DNA of 64,000 nucleotides from Psychromonas sp. MME1 (GTDB lineage: Bacteria; Pseudomonadota; Gammaproteobacteria; Enterobacterales; Psychromonadaceae). Shown one piece after another: positions 19,273-31,105 of this stretch (position 1 is the stretch's first letter; each line of letters starts with the position of its first letter). The stretch lies in contig NZ_CP160906.1 in assembly GCF_041080865.1 (NCBI RefSeq), positions 248,001 to 312,000 of the forward strand. Reading direction: 5' to 3'. The notes below the pieces were generated by a model. That model ran no database searches. It had not been told where the DNA came from and was given only the letters and a program-made list of their open reading frames with translations. Position numbers and translations under genes: made by a program.

Positions 19273-19998
19273 TTAAAGTCTAAACTCTTCACCCAAGTAG
19301 ACCTGTTTTACATGGTCATTCTCTAATATTTCTTGCTGTGTGCCAACTGCAATAATTTCACCATGACTAACAATGTACGAGTGTTGGCAGACATCTAAGG
19401 TTTCTCGAACGTTATGGTCGGTAATTAATACGCCCAAACCGCGGTCACGCAACTGCTGAATAATATTTTTTATGTCGATAACTGAAATGGGATCCACACC
19501 GGCAAAGGGTTCATCTAGTAATATGAATTTTGGCTCTGTAGCAAGCGCTCGGGCTATCTCTACCCTGCGACGCTCACCACCGGATAAGCTCATCCCTTTG
19601 CTGTGGCGAATGTGGGTGATATGAAACTCTTGTAATAGGGTCTCTAGCTTATCTTCGCGCTGTGCTGCCGTTAACTCTTTACGAATTTGTAAAATGCCCA
19701 TGATATTTTCGCTTACCGTTAAACGACGAAATATAGAGGCCTCCTGAGGGAGGTAACCGATCCCTTTTTGTGCTCGAATATGCATGGGATGATGAGAAAT
19801 ATCTTCATCATCAATGGTTATTTTACCTTCATCTTGTTTTACTAAACCCACCACCATGTAAAAAGAGGTTGTTTTACCCGCGCCGTTAGGGCCAAGTAAA
19901 CCGACAATTTCACCTGTTTTCACGGTTAAGCTAACACCATTAACTACCGTGCGACCTTTGTAGCTTTTCACTAAACCTTGTGCAATTAATTCTGCCAT
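19273..19998 (-). CDS. lptB: LPS export ABC transporter ATP-binding protein LptB
   Basis: LptB drives extraction of lipopolysaccharide from the inner membrane with LptF and LptG. The 241-residue ATPase has Walker A GPNGAGKT near residue 36, the signature [18 protein letters not shown], Walker [14 protein letters not shown] and the LITDHNV switch histidine. It follows lptA by five bases and precedes rpoN. Confidence 0.97.
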   Translation of the reverse strand: MAELIAQGLVKSYKGRTVVNGVSLTVKTGEIVGLLGPNGAGKTTSFYMVVGLVKQDEGKITIDDEDISHHPMHIRAQKGIGYLPQEASIFRRLTVSENIMGILQIRKELTAAQREDKLETLLQEFHITHIRHSKGMSLSGGERRRVEIARALATEPKFILLDEPFAGVDPISVIDIKNIIQQLRDRGLGVLITDHNVRETLDVCQHSYIVSHGEIIAVGTQQEILENDHVKQVYLGEEFRL

Positions 19999-20003
19999 TC
20001 TAT

Positions 20004-20549
20004 CTATTCTTCTTTTTCTATGGTTTTGTCGTCCGAGGTCGATGTGTTTTTATTTTCAAATTGTGCGGGTAAAAATACCGTGTTAACACGATCAGTTGCA
20101 GCTTGACCCGTGCTCACCGTTAACTCTTCATTATTGATGGAGTACACGATTTTTTCACCATTAACTTCACTATCTAGTTGTTTTACTTGAGCATTGTCCT
20201 GTAGCGTGATGGTGCTTTCTGCTAGATCATAGCGAATGGTGTTGGCTTGGGCATCAAAGGGTTTGCCATCATCTTGTGTTTGATAAAATGTCGCTAAATT
20301 GCCTTCTGCTATCATTATTTCTTGGTTTGCTTTTTCACCACGAATGACCGTTAGTTTGTCTGCGGTAATTTTGATCGTTCCCTGAGTTAATATCACATTG
20401 TCAATAAATACAACCGTATTTTCCTTCATTTTTGCATGTTGACTGACGGAGCTAACATGGATCGGCTGTTCATAATCAGACTCAATGGAAAAGCAGGAAA
20501 ATGTGATGATTAACGTGCTGATTGCTATGCTAAATTTAATTTTTTTCAT
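20004..20549 (-). CDS. lptA: LPS transport periplasmic protein LptA
   Basis: LptA forms the periplasmic bridge that carries lipopolysaccharide to the outer membrane. The chosen ATG at 20549 gives a clear signal peptide ([20 protein letters not shown]) and 181 residues, close to E. coli (185); an upstream ATG would add 12 unlikely residues. The OstA-like jellyroll region includes [20 protein letters not shown] and [16 protein letters not shown]. The start overlaps the end of lptC by 14 bases, so translation is probably coupled. Confidence 0.93.
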   Translation of the reverse strand: MKKIKFSIAISTLIITFSCFSIESDYEQPIHVSSVSQHAKMKENTVVFIDNVILTQGTIKITADKLTVIRGEKANQEIMIAEGNLATFYQTQDDGKPFDAQANTIRYDLAESTITLQDNAQVKQLDSEVNGEKIVYSINNEELTVSTGQAATDRVNTVFLPAQFENKNTSTSDDKTIEKEE

Positions 20550-21099
20550 TGAGATATACCGTTTCAATTTTATCTTTGACAACAAATTCTTCAGACTCTA
20601 ATGACCCCCATAGTCCGACGCCTTGTTGCTTCATTTGCGGCCCAGTCCAATTAACAAAAAGATCGCTGGTCACTTCTTTTTTATCTAATAGTATCGTTAG
20701 CTCTTGTGTGTGCATCGTTTGCACTAATTGATCCAAGCTCAGATTTTTTAGCCATACATCATCATTTAACGTTAGTGTGTCTTGATTGTAAAGCACCCCT
20801 TTTTTACTGCTTAGTTGCCAAATGGAGGGGACATTGTCGTCTGTTTTTCTAGCGTATATAATAACCCTTGGATTTTCAAAAAGGGTTTTATTGGTTGCAT
20901 TAAAATTAATTACTTTATCTGCATATAATTTATAATCGCTTCGTCCCGCAATATCAAAATGAGTATTAGTGACATTATAGGCTATATAGCTAGGTTGGTG
21001 TTTTGATGTTTCCGGTAGCTCTTTTTGTGGTTTCAAGTATAGCCACGTTAAAAATGCCACTAATAATATGATAAATGGAATGCTTTGCCGCTTATTCAT
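20536..21099 (-). CDS. lptC: LPS export ABC transporter periplasmic protein LptC
   Basis: LptC receives lipopolysaccharide from LptBFG and hands it to LptA. The 187-residue protein has one N-terminal membrane anchor (about residues 8-25) and a periplasmic beta-jellyroll with the SRGVLYNQDTLTLNDDVWL-type block here read as SKKGVLYNQDTLTLNDDV. It starts directly after the kdsC stop and overlaps lptA. Confidence 0.93.
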   Translation of the reverse strand: MNKRQSIPFIILLVAFLTWLYLKPQKELPETSKHQPSYIAYNVTNTHFDIAGRSDYKLYADKVINFNATNKTLFENPRVIIYARKTDDNVPSIWQLSSKKGVLYNQDTLTLNDDVWLKNLSLDQLVQTMHTQELTILLDKKEVTSDLFVNWTGPQMKQQGVGLWGSLESEEFVVKDKIETVYLNEKN

Positions 21100-21647
21100 T
21101 TATTCACTTTTGCCTTGTGTTGTATGCAACTGATTATTGCATTGTAGTAATAGGTCACATACCTCTCGTACAGCTCCAAAACCACCTTTTGTATAAGTAA
21201 TTAAATCAGCATGTTGCAGCACTAAAGGATGGGCATCGTTTACTGCAATACCTAGCCCACATGCTTGCATGACGGGTAAATCGACAACATCATCACCAAT
21301 ATAGGCAACTTCTTGTGCTGTTAATTTTTGTTTTATTAATAGTGATTGATAGGCACTTATCTTGTCTTCTTGCCCTTGAAATATATAGGTACGCCAAGTG
21401 CTTGCATTCTGTCAGAGACAATTTTAGATTGTCGTCCAGTTATCACCGCTACATCTATACCAGCTTTTAATATCGCTTTTATACCGAAGCCGTCTTTGGT
21501 ATGGAATGCTTTTAACTCTTCACCTTGGTTACCTAAATAAATTCGGCCATCTGAAAACACACCATCGACATCGCAGATAAGCATTTTTATTTTTTCTGCT
21601 TTGCGATAGTTTAATTGGCTAATTTTTCCATAGGGTGTTGTGACCAT
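21100..21647 (-). CDS. kdsC: 3-deoxy-D-manno-octulosonate 8-phosphate phosphatase (one-base frameshift)
   Basis: KdsC removes phosphate from KDO-8-P to make KDO for the lipopolysaccharide core. The HAD motif I LICDVDGVFSDG, KDGFGIKAI and the VITGRQS motif are in the first 90 codons. The rest (YFQGQEDKISAYQ, then AYIGDDVVDLPVM with motif IV aspartates, and KGGFGAVREVCDLLL) is in the next frame. One T is missing near 21385. Restored length is 182 residues (188 in E. coli). The stop abuts the lptC start. kdsD, normally upstream, is absent. Confidence 0.92.
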
Positions 21648-21930
21648 GATTTTCCCGATATTTAGATCGATAACTGGATACTATATAAAATGAATATAGT
21701 AATCTCATTAATTTTAATTCGTTATGTGGTGATGCTACATTGTTACGGTTATTGTCAGAAAAATAAAGTGTTAACGTGTAATTGTTATTTGTTTTTCAAC
21801 AATATACCATTATTACATAAATAGGTCATACCAGTGCTATGATAATTTATGTTCAGGCTATTAAATAATTGTATAAAAATGCTCATAACCTTACACTGTA
21901 CCTTTCTATCCATAAAGATAACGGTTGTAC

Positions 21931-22740
21931 ATGAAACATTCAAATCATCTTGTTATTAAAAACCTCTGTTTCTCTCGAAATGATAGATTATTGTTTGATA
22001 ATTTAAATTTTGAATTTAAACGTGGAAAAATAACAGCTATTTTAGGGCCAAGTGGTATCGGTAAAACGACGCTATTAAAACTTATTGGTGGCCAACTTGC
22101 GTTAGATAGCGGTGAAATAATTTTTAATGGCAAGGAAATTCATAACTGTTCTGATAACTCTTTGTACGAAGCAAGAAAAAAGATGGGCATGTTATTTCAA
22201 AGTGGTGCATTGTTTAATGAAATGTCTGTATTTGAAAATGTTGCATTTCCACTGCGAGAACATTGTAAGCTCGATGAGTCGCTACTCACTATCTTAGTGT
22301 TGATGAAATTAGAGGCCGTTGGTTTACGTGGCGCAAGAGATTTAAAACCAATAGAGCTCTCTGGTGGAATGGCTCGTCGTGTTGCTTTAGCACGAGCTAT
22401 CGCCTTAGATCCGGAAATGATTATGTACGATGAGCCCTTTACAGGGCAAGATCCTATTTCTATGAATGTATTGCTAAACTTAGTTAAGCAATTGAATCAA
22501 TCGTTGGGATTAACATCGATAATTGTTTCCCATGATGTGCATGAAGTCTTGTCTATTGCCGATGAGGTTTATGTTCTGGCAGGGCAAAAGATCATAGCGC
22601 AGGGACCAACGCATTCTGTACTTGAACAAAAGGATAATCCATTATTGCAACAATTTATTCATGGTAGAAGTGAAGGACCCGTGCCTTTTCATTTCAAGAG
22701 TGATGATTTTGCTGTTGATATAAAAAAGGTGAACTTATGA
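21931..22740 (+). CDS. mlaF: Phospholipid ABC transporter ATP-binding protein MlaF
   Basis: MlaF powers the MlaFEDB complex, which moves phospholipids between the membranes to keep outer-membrane asymmetry. It has Walker A GPSGIGKTTLL near residue 40, signature LSGGMARRVALARAI, Walker B MIMYDEPFTGQDP and the switch histidine SHDVHEV. The ATG at 21931 is preferred over a TTG two codons earlier. Length 269 is normal. Its stop overlaps mlaE by four bases. It is divergent from kdsC across a 283-base gap. Confidence 0.96.
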   Translation: MKHSNHLVIKNLCFSRNDRLLFDNLNFEFKRGKITAILGPSGIGKTTLLKLIGGQLALDSGEIIFNGKEIHNCSDNSLYEARKKMGMLFQSGALFNEMSVFENVAFPLREHCKLDESLLTILVLMKLEAVGLRGARDLKPIELSGGMARRVALARAIALDPEMIMYDEPFTGQDPISMNVLLNLVKQLNQSLGLTSIIVSHDVHEVLSIADEVYVLAGQKIIAQGPTHSVLEQKDNPLLQQFIHGRSEGPVPFHFKSDDFAVDIKKVNL

Positions 22741-23517
22741 TAAATACGTATATAAGTTCGATTGGCAGAGGCAGCATAGCAATTACGCGTACGATTGGTC
22801 GTAGTTGTTTGATGTTTTGGGATACATTTCGTGGCAGGCCTCATAGCAAGCTATTTTCGCTTGTTGTCGCACAGATATATCAGCTTGGGATCTTGTCCCT
22901 ACCTATTATTTTAACGTCAGGTTTATTTATAGGGATGGTATTAAGCTTACAAGGTTACTATGTATTAGTCGACTATGCCGCAGAAACAGAGCTTAGGTAG
23001 CATGGTGGCGCTCTCTCTATTACGAGAGTTAGCTCCTGTTGTTGGTGCTCTGCTTTTCGCTGGTCGTGCTGGCTCTGCGTTAACGGCTGAAATTGGTTTA
23101 ATGCAGAGCACTGAGCAGCTAGCTAGCATGGAAATGATGGCGGTTTCACCTTTAAAACGTGTCATTGCACCACGCTTGATCGCAGGGATTATTACCTTAC
23201 CTTTACTTGTCTTGTTTTTTAATGTTGTCGCCATTTGGGGGGGGTATTTAATTGGTGTTAGCTGGATGGGGATCGATGGTGGTTCCTATTGGTCAGTGAT
23301 GCAAGGTAGCGTTGATTATTATCCTGATGTTGTTGATAGTATAATAAAAAGTGTTTTTTTTGCCGTACTGATAACTTGGGTGGCACTTTATAATGGTTAC
23401 CATGTTATACCCAATGCGCAGGGAATTAGTAAGGCGACAACGCAAACGGTTGTTGTTTCATCATTGCTAGTGCTTGCGATGGACTTTGTATTAACAATAT
23501 TTATGTTTGGCACTTAA
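22737..23517 (+). CDS. mlaE: Phospholipid ABC transporter permease MlaE (one-base frameshift)
   Basis: MlaE is the membrane permease of the Mla system. The first part holds the amphipathic helix and first membrane helix ([20 protein letters not shown]). The second part contains [20 protein letters not shown], the conserved ELGPV-like loop, and further membrane helices. An extra A near 22990, in a GAAACAG context, separates them; without it the protein is 259 residues (260 in E. coli). The surrounding Mla genes are intact, so a sequence error is the simplest explanation. Confidence 0.94.
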
Positions 23518-23583
23518 AATAGATTATTGTTATAAGTGTTAAGCGATTAATTTACTCGGATTTTTATATGTTTGGAATATATT

Positions 23584-24054
23584 ATGTCTAAGAATAAACT
23601 GGAATTATGGGTTGGTAGCTTCGTTGTTGCTTCGATATTATGTTTAGCCATACTCGTATTTAGTGTTGCTGGTGTTTCGCTACGTGGTGAGGGGAATAGT
23701 TATACCTTATATGCGACTTTTTCTAACGTTGGTGGATTGAAGGTCAGAGCTCCCGTTAAACTCGGTGGCGTTGTTGTTGGGCGCGTGGAAAATATAAAGT
23801 TAGATGTTAAAAATTATCGCCCAATTGTGGAGCTCTCTATGTATGAAAGAAGTGGTTTCTATCCAGAAACATCGTCACTGTCGATATTGACATCGGGTTT
23901 GCTCGGTGAGCAGTACATTGGTATTCAACCTGGGTTTATTGATGATGATATTGCTATGTTAGCAGACGGGGATCGCATTGAGGATACTAAATCTGCATTG
24001 ATCCTAGAAGATTTAATCGGCCAATTCATTTACTCTATTAATAAGGATAAATAA
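23584..24054 (+). CDS. mlaD: Phospholipid transport lipid-binding MCE protein MlaD
   Basis: MlaD forms the hexameric MCE ring on the periplasmic side of MlaFEDB. An N-terminal membrane anchor (about residues 8-28) precedes a single MCE domain with VGGLKVRAPVKLGGVVVGRV and LTSGLLGEQYIGIQPG. The ATG at 23584 (MSKNKLELWVGSF) fits the family; an upstream TTG would add four residues. The 156 residues are somewhat shorter than in E. coli (183), the difference being at the C-terminus. Confidence 0.95.
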   Translation: MSKNKLELWVGSFVVASILCLAILVFSVAGVSLRGEGNSYTLYATFSNVGGLKVRAPVKLGGVVVGRVENIKLDVKNYRPIVELSMYERSGFYPETSSLSILTSGLLGEQYIGIQPGFIDDDIAMLADGDRIEDTKSALILEDLIGQFIYSINKDK

Positions 24055-24056
24055 TA

Positions 24057-24671
24057 ATGAAGCGTTTATTACCTATTTTAGCCTTAATTTTTGTCAGCTG
24101 TTCTTATGCCAAAATAGCAGAGATAAGTGATCCAAATGAAGTTATCCGCTCCGTTGCAATTAAAACGTCGGAACGTATAGACCTTGATGCTGAACGTTTA
24201 AAGCGTGAACCGAGTTATATTAAGGTGGTCATTGATGAAGAATTAATGCCTTATATCGATTATAAGTATGCAGCCTACAAAGTGATGGGTACACATCTTA
24301 AGGACACAACCGAAAAGCAGCGTGATGAATTTGTTGAAACATTTAAAACTTATCTAGTGAATGTCTATGGCCACATGTTACTTGAGTATGACCAACAAGA
24401 AATCAAAGTGCTCGATAATAGAAATTATGAAGATAGCTCGATTATATCGGTTGCCGTGCATGTTACAGATAAAAATGGCAAACTGACAAAACTAGCGTTT
24501 AAGCTGCGAAAAAATAAAAGAACGTTAGAATGGAAAGTATTTGACGTAGTAGCTGAAGGCATTAGCATGTTATCCACCAAGCAGTCTGAGATTAATGAAT
24601 TAATCGAAAAAAATGGCATAGACCATGTTATTAAGCTGCTCAATGAAAAAAATAGTGAGTTGTCATCGTGA
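24057..24671 (+). CDS. mlaC: Periplasmic phospholipid shuttle protein MlaC
   Basis: MlaC carries phospholipid between MlaA-porin at the outer membrane and MlaD. The 204-residue protein has a signal peptide (about 1-18), the DFKYAAYKVMG-type element read here as DYKYAAYKVMG, and TLEWKVFDVVAEGISM, both typical of the family. It lies two bases after mlaD, and its stop overlaps the mlaB start. Confidence 0.95.
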   Translation: MKRLLPILALIFVSCSYAKIAEISDPNEVIRSVAIKTSERIDLDAERLKREPSYIKVVIDEELMPYIDYKYAAYKVMGTHLKDTTEKQRDEFVETFKTYLVNVYGHMLLEYDQQEIKVLDNRNYEDSSIISVAVHVTDKNGKLTKLAFKLRKNKRTLEWKVFDVVAEGISMLSTKQSEINELIEKNGIDHVIKLLNEKNSELSS

Positions 24672-24934
24672 TAGATAATGATGATGGTACAACCGTAATA
24701 TTAACGGGAAATTTATTATTAAGTGAAATATCAGAGAGAAAGTTTCCTGCTATTGATAGCTATAAAAGTATAAAAACCGTTGATTTACATAAATTAGATA
24801 ATATTGATTCGGCTGGCATTGCCTATCTGGCACAAATTAAAAGTAATTATTCTGATTTGAATTATATCGGATTGTCAGATAAAGCATCAGTATTAGCTCA
24901 TTTATATGGGCTAGGTTTCATTTTTAAAATGTAA
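24668..24934 (+). CDS. mlaB: Mla transport STAS-domain protein MlaB
   Basis: MlaB is a small cytoplasmic STAS protein that supports MlaF assembly and activity. The 88-residue sequence shows VILTGNLLLSEI and VDLHKLDNIDSAGIAYLAQI, with the STAS loop containing DSAG. A GTG start overlaps the mlaC stop by four bases. Confidence 0.92.
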   Translation: MIDNDDGTTVILTGNLLLSEISERKFPAIDSYKSIKTVDLHKLDNIDSAGIAYLAQIKSNYSDLNYIGLSDKASVLAHLYGLGFIFKM

Positions 24935-24942
24935 GGTATTTA

Positions 24943-26463
<1,521 letters not shown>

Positions 26464-26470
26464 CGACCTT

Positions 26471-26500
26471 ACCCCATTGCCAACAATGGTAGTGGGGATT
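26471..26500 (+). terminator. Terminator after murA
   Basis: CCCCATTGCC and GGTAGTGGGG pair along 10 positions, including two G-U pairs, around AACAAT. ATTTTA follows. It closes the mla-ibaG-murA unit ahead of the convergent degS gene. Confidence 0.65.
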
Positions 26501-26552
26501 TTACGCTAATTAATCGCAGGCATAGCATACCATTCAATTTTTTATTATTACC

Positions 26553-27620
26553 TTATTGAATAGAATCTAATTCGCCTATTTCTACTTCCACTTCAATTTC
26601 CTTACCTTTGCGTAATAGCGTAAGTTTGGTTTTTGTTCCTGGTGGAATTTCTGCGACATCATCCATCGCTTCGACAAGATTACTGACCTTCTGAGAATCT
26701 ATTTTTAATAGAATATCATCGACTTCAATGCCTGCTTTTGCAGCTGGTCCTTGGGCATGTACTTTTTTAATGATAATACTGTTTTGTGCTTTTAATCCCC
26801 ATAACCTTGCAATTAAAGGATCTAAATTTTCAGCTACTAGGCCAAGGGAGCCTCGAATAACTCGGCCGTGTGCTATTAAACTATTTGCTATCCGTTGCGA
26901 GAGTTTATAGGGCACAGCAAAACTGATTCCATTGCTCATATTGGTATTACTTGTGTAAAACTCCGAAGTGTTAATTCCTACTAACTCTCCATTACTATTG
27001 ATTAAAGCTCCGCCAGAGTTGCCTGCATTAATAGCCGCATCTGTTTGCAGAAAATCTTGGCGGCCCGAGGAACTCATACCATTTCTGCCTGTGGCGCTGA
27101 TAATGCCTTGGGTAATGGTCTGTCCCAAATTGTAAGGGTTTCCTATGGCCAGAACAATGTCCCCGACCTGTGGTTTGTAGTGTTGATTTTGTGGGATAAC
27201 AGGTAAGTTATCACCATTTATTTTTAATACAGCTAAATCAGTGACGATATCACTACCAACAACCAAGGCAGTAAATAGACGGCCATCTTGTAGTGCGATT
27301 AAAATTTGATCTGCTTTAGCAACGACATGGAAGTTAGTTAAAATATGACCTTCACCATCAATAATGATTCCAGATCCTAGACCCGTTGGTTGAATGTGTT
27401 GCTCATTGTCAAGGCTAGAGTCGATATATTGCTGCGAGTATATATTAACCACGGCTGGAGATGCTTTCTTTACTGCTTCACTATAACTTGCAACTCGATT
27501 ATCTTTTTCGAGTAAGGTCATTAGATTATTTAATTTGTGAGCATAAATAATTGCCGTTGCCGCGAGCAGCCCCCAAAAAATGGGTTTAAAGAAATATAGA
27601 AATGAAGATTTAAAATTCAT
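26553..27620 (-). CDS. degS: Periplasmic serine endoprotease DegS
   Basis: DegS senses misfolded porins and cleaves RseA to switch on the sigma-E envelope stress response. The ATG at 27620 (MNFKSSF) gives 355 residues, the same as E. coli; an upstream ATG adds ten unlikely residues. A single N-terminal membrane anchor lies near 12-28. The catalytic triad is His98, Asp128 and Ser202 (NAGNSGGALI), and a C-terminal PDZ domain follows (about 255-350). No degQ lies beside it. It is convergent with murA. Confidence 0.95.
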   Translation of the reverse strand: MNFKSSFLYFFKPIFWGLLAATAIIYAHKLNNLMTLLEKDNRVASYSEAVKKASPAVVNIYSQQYIDSSLDNEQHIQPTGLGSGIIIDGEGHILTNFHVVAKADQILIALQDGRLFTALVVGSDIVTDLAVLKINGDNLPVIPQNQHYKPQVGDIVLAIGNPYNLGQTITQGIISATGRNGMSSSGRQDFLQTDAAINAGNSGGALINSNGELVGINTSEFYTSNTNMSNGISFAVPYKLSQRIANSLIAHGRVIRGSLGLVAENLDPLIARLWGLKAQNSIIIKKVHAQGPAAKAGIEVDDILLKIDSQKVSNLVEAMDDVAEIPPGTKTKLTLLRKGKEIEVEVEIGELDSIQ

Positions 27621-27752
27621 GTTATTAAATGCCAGTATCAAATAGAGCAAAGTGATTAGTATATATATAAAAATAAAAGTGCAGGGCGGCTTTATTATCG
27701 TTTCTTGAATTAGAACAAGTAATTATGGAAATAATCTATTTTTATGATGATC

Positions 27753-27812
27753 ATACTTCAAGATGCAAAGTCAGCAAGGATAAATATACAGAAATGCTAG
27801 GAATAAAATGTA
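27753..27812 (+). repeat. Dispersed repeat family 2, copy E
   Basis: ACTTCAAGATGCAAAGTCAG followed by CAAGGATAAA matches the reverse complement of 60661-60720 with no change over the first 22 or so shared bases, and 12998-13050 more weakly. It sits upstream of degS, beside a family 1 copy. Confidence 0.6.
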
Positions 27813-27814
27813 AG

Positions 27815-27980
27815 TAATACCAATTGGATTAAGTATGTGATCTAAATTTTGCGCAGGAAAAAAGGCTTAATTTGAGGCGTAAGTTGACATAAATGGTTGC
27901 CTCTTTACGAAACTTACAACAAAAAAGTAAGTTATTTTAACCAGCAAAATAGATCCGCTATTTACTCCGATTGGTATAAT
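27815..27980 (+). repeat. Dispersed repeat family 1, copy D (diverged)
   Basis: The element is bounded by TAATACCAATTGG and CCGATTGGTATAAT, an inverted repeat. TTATTTTAACCAGCAAAATA, followed by GATCCGC, matches the 3' part of copies A-C. The centre is more diverged. It fills most of the degS-pykF gap. Confidence 0.65.
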
Positions 27981-27995
27981 ATGGGTATAGACATA

Positions 27996-28026
27996 AAAAA
28001 GCATCACGCAAAGGTGATGCTTTTTA
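27996..28026 (-). terminator. Terminator downstream of pykF
   Basis: AAAAAGCATCAC and GTGATGCTTTTT form a 12-base perfect stem with a six-base loop, flanked by A and T runs, so it can terminate in either direction. It lies 33 bases beyond the pykF stop. Confidence 0.85.
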
Positions 28027-28058
28027 TTGAACAATTATCTAATCTGTTAGTTATTCAA

Positions 28059-29468
28059 TTAAGCAATAACGTGTACAGAAGAGGTATTTGTTGTGCCTGA
28101 GTCAACTAGCGCACCAGATACCATAACAACTTTATCACCCGCAGCAACAAGGCCAAGCTCTTTAGCCATATCCATACCTAGTTGATAAAAATCTTCTGTG
28201 GTTTTTTGCTCATCGATAACTTTAGCTGAAACGCCTTTAGTTAACGCTAATTGTTGGCGAGTCTTTGGATTGCTCGTTAGTGCTAAAATTGGCGTCGTTG
28301 GGAAGTATTTACGTAGTGAACGAGCTGATTTACCTGCACCTGTTGCAACAATGATTAGTTTAGCATCAAGTTGCTCTGCATTTTTAACTGCAGTGCTACA
28401 AACCGCTTCAGTAATACGTAAATCTTTTTCTTTAATGTTTGTTTTAGTTGGCATAACTTTATCTGTACGCTCACAGATAGTTGCCATGATCTCTACTGCT
28501 TCAGCTGGGTATTTACCTTTAGCACTTTCACCTGAAAGCATTACCGCATCTGTTCCATCTAGGATAGCGTTGGCAACATCGCCTGCTTCAGCACGAGTTG
28601 GACGAGGGTTTTTGATCATTGAATCAAGCATTTGTGTTGCAGTGATAACTGGTTTACGTGCTTTATTTGCTTTCTCAATCATCATTTTTTGAGCAAAGAT
28701 AACTTCTTCAACTGCAATTTCAACACCTAAGTCACCACGTGCAACCATGATTGCATCCGAAACGGCTAGGATCTCATCAAAGTTGTCCACACCTTCTTGG
28801 TTTTCAATTTTCGAAATAATTTGGATGTTTTCACCACCGTGAGCTTTTAAGTGCTCACGCATTTCAAGAACATCTTCTTTTTTACGAATAAATGATGCAG
28901 CAATAAAGTCAACTTGTTGTTCACAACCAAATACTAAATCGCCTTTATCTTTAGCAGAAAGTGCTGGAAGCTGTACTTTAACGCCAGGTAAGTTAACACC
29001 TTTGTTTTCACCAAGTTCACCAGTATTAACTACTTCACAGATTACATCTGTATCTGTAACACGTTTAACTGTCATTTCAATTAAACCGTCATCAAGTAAT
29101 ACGGTATTGCCAATTACTAGGTCTTTAGTTAAACCTTCATAAGTTACAGCTACTTTAGTATTGTCACCAACAATAGTTTGGTCTGTTGTTAGGGTAAACT
29201 CTTGACCAGCAGTAAGTAGTACATCTGCACCATTTTCAAGCTTAACGGTACGGATTTCTGGACCTTTAGTATCTAGTAAGATCGCAACATTTTTACCTGT
29301 TTCTTGGCAAACTTCACGAATAGTTGCAATTCGAGCTCCGTGCTCGGCAAAATTACCATGAGAAAAGTTAAGACGCATGACATTCATGCCGTTGTTCACT
29401 AACTTAGTTAGCATCTCTTTTGATTCTGATTTTGGCCCAATAGTACAAACTATTTTTGTTTTTCTCAC
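28059..29468 (-). CDS. pykF: Pyruvate kinase, PykF type
   Basis: The enzyme converts phosphoenolpyruvate and ADP to pyruvate and ATP. The preferred start is a GTG at 29468, preceded by GGAG at good spacing, giving [16 protein letters not shown] and 469 residues (470 in E. coli PykF); a longer frame reaching 29543 would add an unlikely lysine/asparagine-rich leader. The TIM barrel has [20 protein letters not shown] and [11 protein letters not shown], with the [20 protein letters not shown] signature. The C-terminal allosteric domain ends [12 protein letters not shown]. It stands alone. Confidence 0.96.
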   Translation of the reverse strand: MRKTKIVCTIGPKSESKEMLTKLVNNGMNVMRLNFSHGNFAEHGARIATIREVCQETGKNVAILLDTKGPEIRTVKLENGADVLLTAGQEFTLTTDQTIVGDNTKVAVTYEGLTKDLVIGNTVLLDDGLIEMTVKRVTDTDVICEVVNTGELGENKGVNLPGVKVQLPALSAKDKGDLVFGCEQQVDFIAASFIRKKEDVLEMREHLKAHGGENIQIISKIENQEGVDNFDEILAVSDAIMVARGDLGVEIAVEEVIFAQKMMIEKANKARKPVITATQMLDSMIKNPRPTRAEAGDVANAILDGTDAVMLSGESAKGKYPAEAVEIMATICERTDKVMPTKTNIKEKDLRITEAVCSTAVKNAEQLDAKLIIVATGAGKSARSLRKYFPTTPILALTSNPKTRQQLALTKGVSAKVIDEQKTTEDFYQLGMDMAKELGLVAAGDKVVMVSGALVDSGTTNTSSVHVIA

Positions 29469-29826
29469 AGTTTTTCTCCAATAATGTGTTTGATTTTTGC
29501 TATAGTTTAAAAAAAATTTAATCTGGTTATTTAACTGGCGCACATTTTACAATAAATACAGCAATAAAAAATGATTTATTCCAGTATATTGTCATTTAAT
29601 TGGATTTTTTTTCATTTTACTATTGTAATTTATTGTAAAATTTTGTGCGTTAGCTGTAATTTTTTGTAACTACTAATGATTATATGTTGATCTGCTTCTC
29701 ATTAATACAGCTCTTTAGATGCTAACTGGTGTTCTTGCCATGCGGGGATATAAATGTCGTTGGACAATCAACTGATAGTAGTTTGAATTACAATATATAC
29801 AATATTTCACCTATATCGAGCGCTAT
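29469..29826. other. Divergent intergenic region between pykF and zapE
   Basis: About 358 AT-rich bases that must hold promoters for both flanking genes. I see no reading frame, RNA gene or repeat-family copy. ATTGTAATTTATTGTAAAAT-like AT repeats occur near 29625-29645, but I cannot assign a regulator. Confidence 0.5.
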
Positions 29827-30936
29827 GTGACACCATCTTCCTTATATCAAACCGATTTGAAAAATAAAAAAATTGTGCATGATCCCGTTCAGGCGGATGC
29901 AATTAATCATTTGCAATGCTTATATGACCAGTTGATATCGAGAGAGTCTAGTAAGCCTGTGACAAGGGGATTAATTGATCGTATCAAAAATAAATTATTA
30001 AATACCGTTGAACAACGTCCTTTTATTAATGGGCTCTATTTATATGGTGGTGTGGGACGAGGTAAGACCTATTTAATGGATCTCTTTTTTCAAAGTTTAC
30101 CGACCAAGCGAAAATTACGATTACATTTTCATCATTTTATGCTGCGTGTGCACAAGGAGTTGACTCAACTACAAGGAGAAGTTAATCCATTGACAAAAAT
30201 TGCGAAAAAATTTGCTAAAGAAACCGATATATTGTGTTTCGACGAATTTTTTGTTGAGGATATTACGGATGCAATGATTATCTCCGGTGTATTAAATGCT
30301 TTTTTTGCCGAGGGGATAACCTTATTAGCTACTTCTAATCTTCACCCTGATGATCTCTATAAAAATGGTTTACAAAGAGCTCGATTCTTACCAACGATAG
30401 CCTTAATTAACCAGCATTGTGATATTTTTAATCTTGATGGTGGGCGAGATTATCGATTAGGACGGTTAACTGAAAGTGAAATTTACCAATACCCATTAGA
30501 TGAGAAGGCGCAATTACAAAATAAAGCGCATTTTGAAAATCTAGCTCAAGGAGATAAACATTATGGACAAGAAATAGTGGTGAATAATCGTTCTATAAAA
30601 ACCATTGCCTATAGCGCCAATACGTTAAGTATTGAATTTATCGCTTTGTGTGACGGCCCTAGAAGTGTTTTAGATTATATTGAAATTGCTATCATCTATC
30701 GCACTATTATTGTTGCTAATGTTAAACAGATGGACGCGGCGAATGATGATTTAGCACGGCGTTTCATTGCCATGGTTGATGAATTTTATGATCATAATGT
30801 TGCATTAATTATTTCTGCAGAAGTACAAATTGAGCAGTTATATATCGGTGAGCGCTTATCTTTTGAATTCAACCGTTGTATATCTAGGCTATTGGAAATG
30901 CAAAGCAAATCATACCTTCATCAGGCACATCATTAA
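29827..30936 (+). CDS. zapE: Cell division protein ZapE (AFG1-like ATPase)
   Basis: ZapE is an ATPase that associates with FtsZ late in constriction, especially under stress or anaerobic growth. The 369-residue protein has Walker A GGVGRGKTYLMD near residue 74, Walker B ILCFDEFFVED and the LATSNLHPDDLYKNGLQR motif. The start is GTG. It lies upstream of rplM-rpsI, the conserved order in this group. Confidence 0.94.
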   Translation: MTPSSLYQTDLKNKKIVHDPVQADAINHLQCLYDQLISRESSKPVTRGLIDRIKNKLLNTVEQRPFINGLYLYGGVGRGKTYLMDLFFQSLPTKRKLRLHFHHFMLRVHKELTQLQGEVNPLTKIAKKFAKETDILCFDEFFVEDITDAMIISGVLNAFFAEGITLLATSNLHPDDLYKNGLQRARFLPTIALINQHCDIFNLDGGRDYRLGRLTESEIYQYPLDEKAQLQNKAHFENLAQGDKHYGQEIVVNNRSIKTIAYSANTLSIEFIALCDGPRSVLDYIEIAIIYRTIIVANVKQMDAANDDLARRFIAMVDEFYDHNVALIISAEVQIEQLYIGERLSFEFNRCISRLLEMQSKSYLHQAHH

Positions 30937-31105
30937 TCTAATTTGTTTATTGTTATTTTTATTACAATATTTACGTGATCTCTGCTCTCTTTTTCTGTAC
31001 AATGTCGCCGCCCACGTTATCCACCTCCCCAATATATTACATGGTGGATCTATTGTTTACGCTTGACGTATTCGAAGGGATACGGAATGGCAAAATACAT
31101 TTCTG

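Noticed and set aside
22975-23517. A separate gene starting at the ATG at 22975
   Set aside because: This ATG is inside mlaE; the sequence on both sides joins into one MlaE protein when one extra A is removed.
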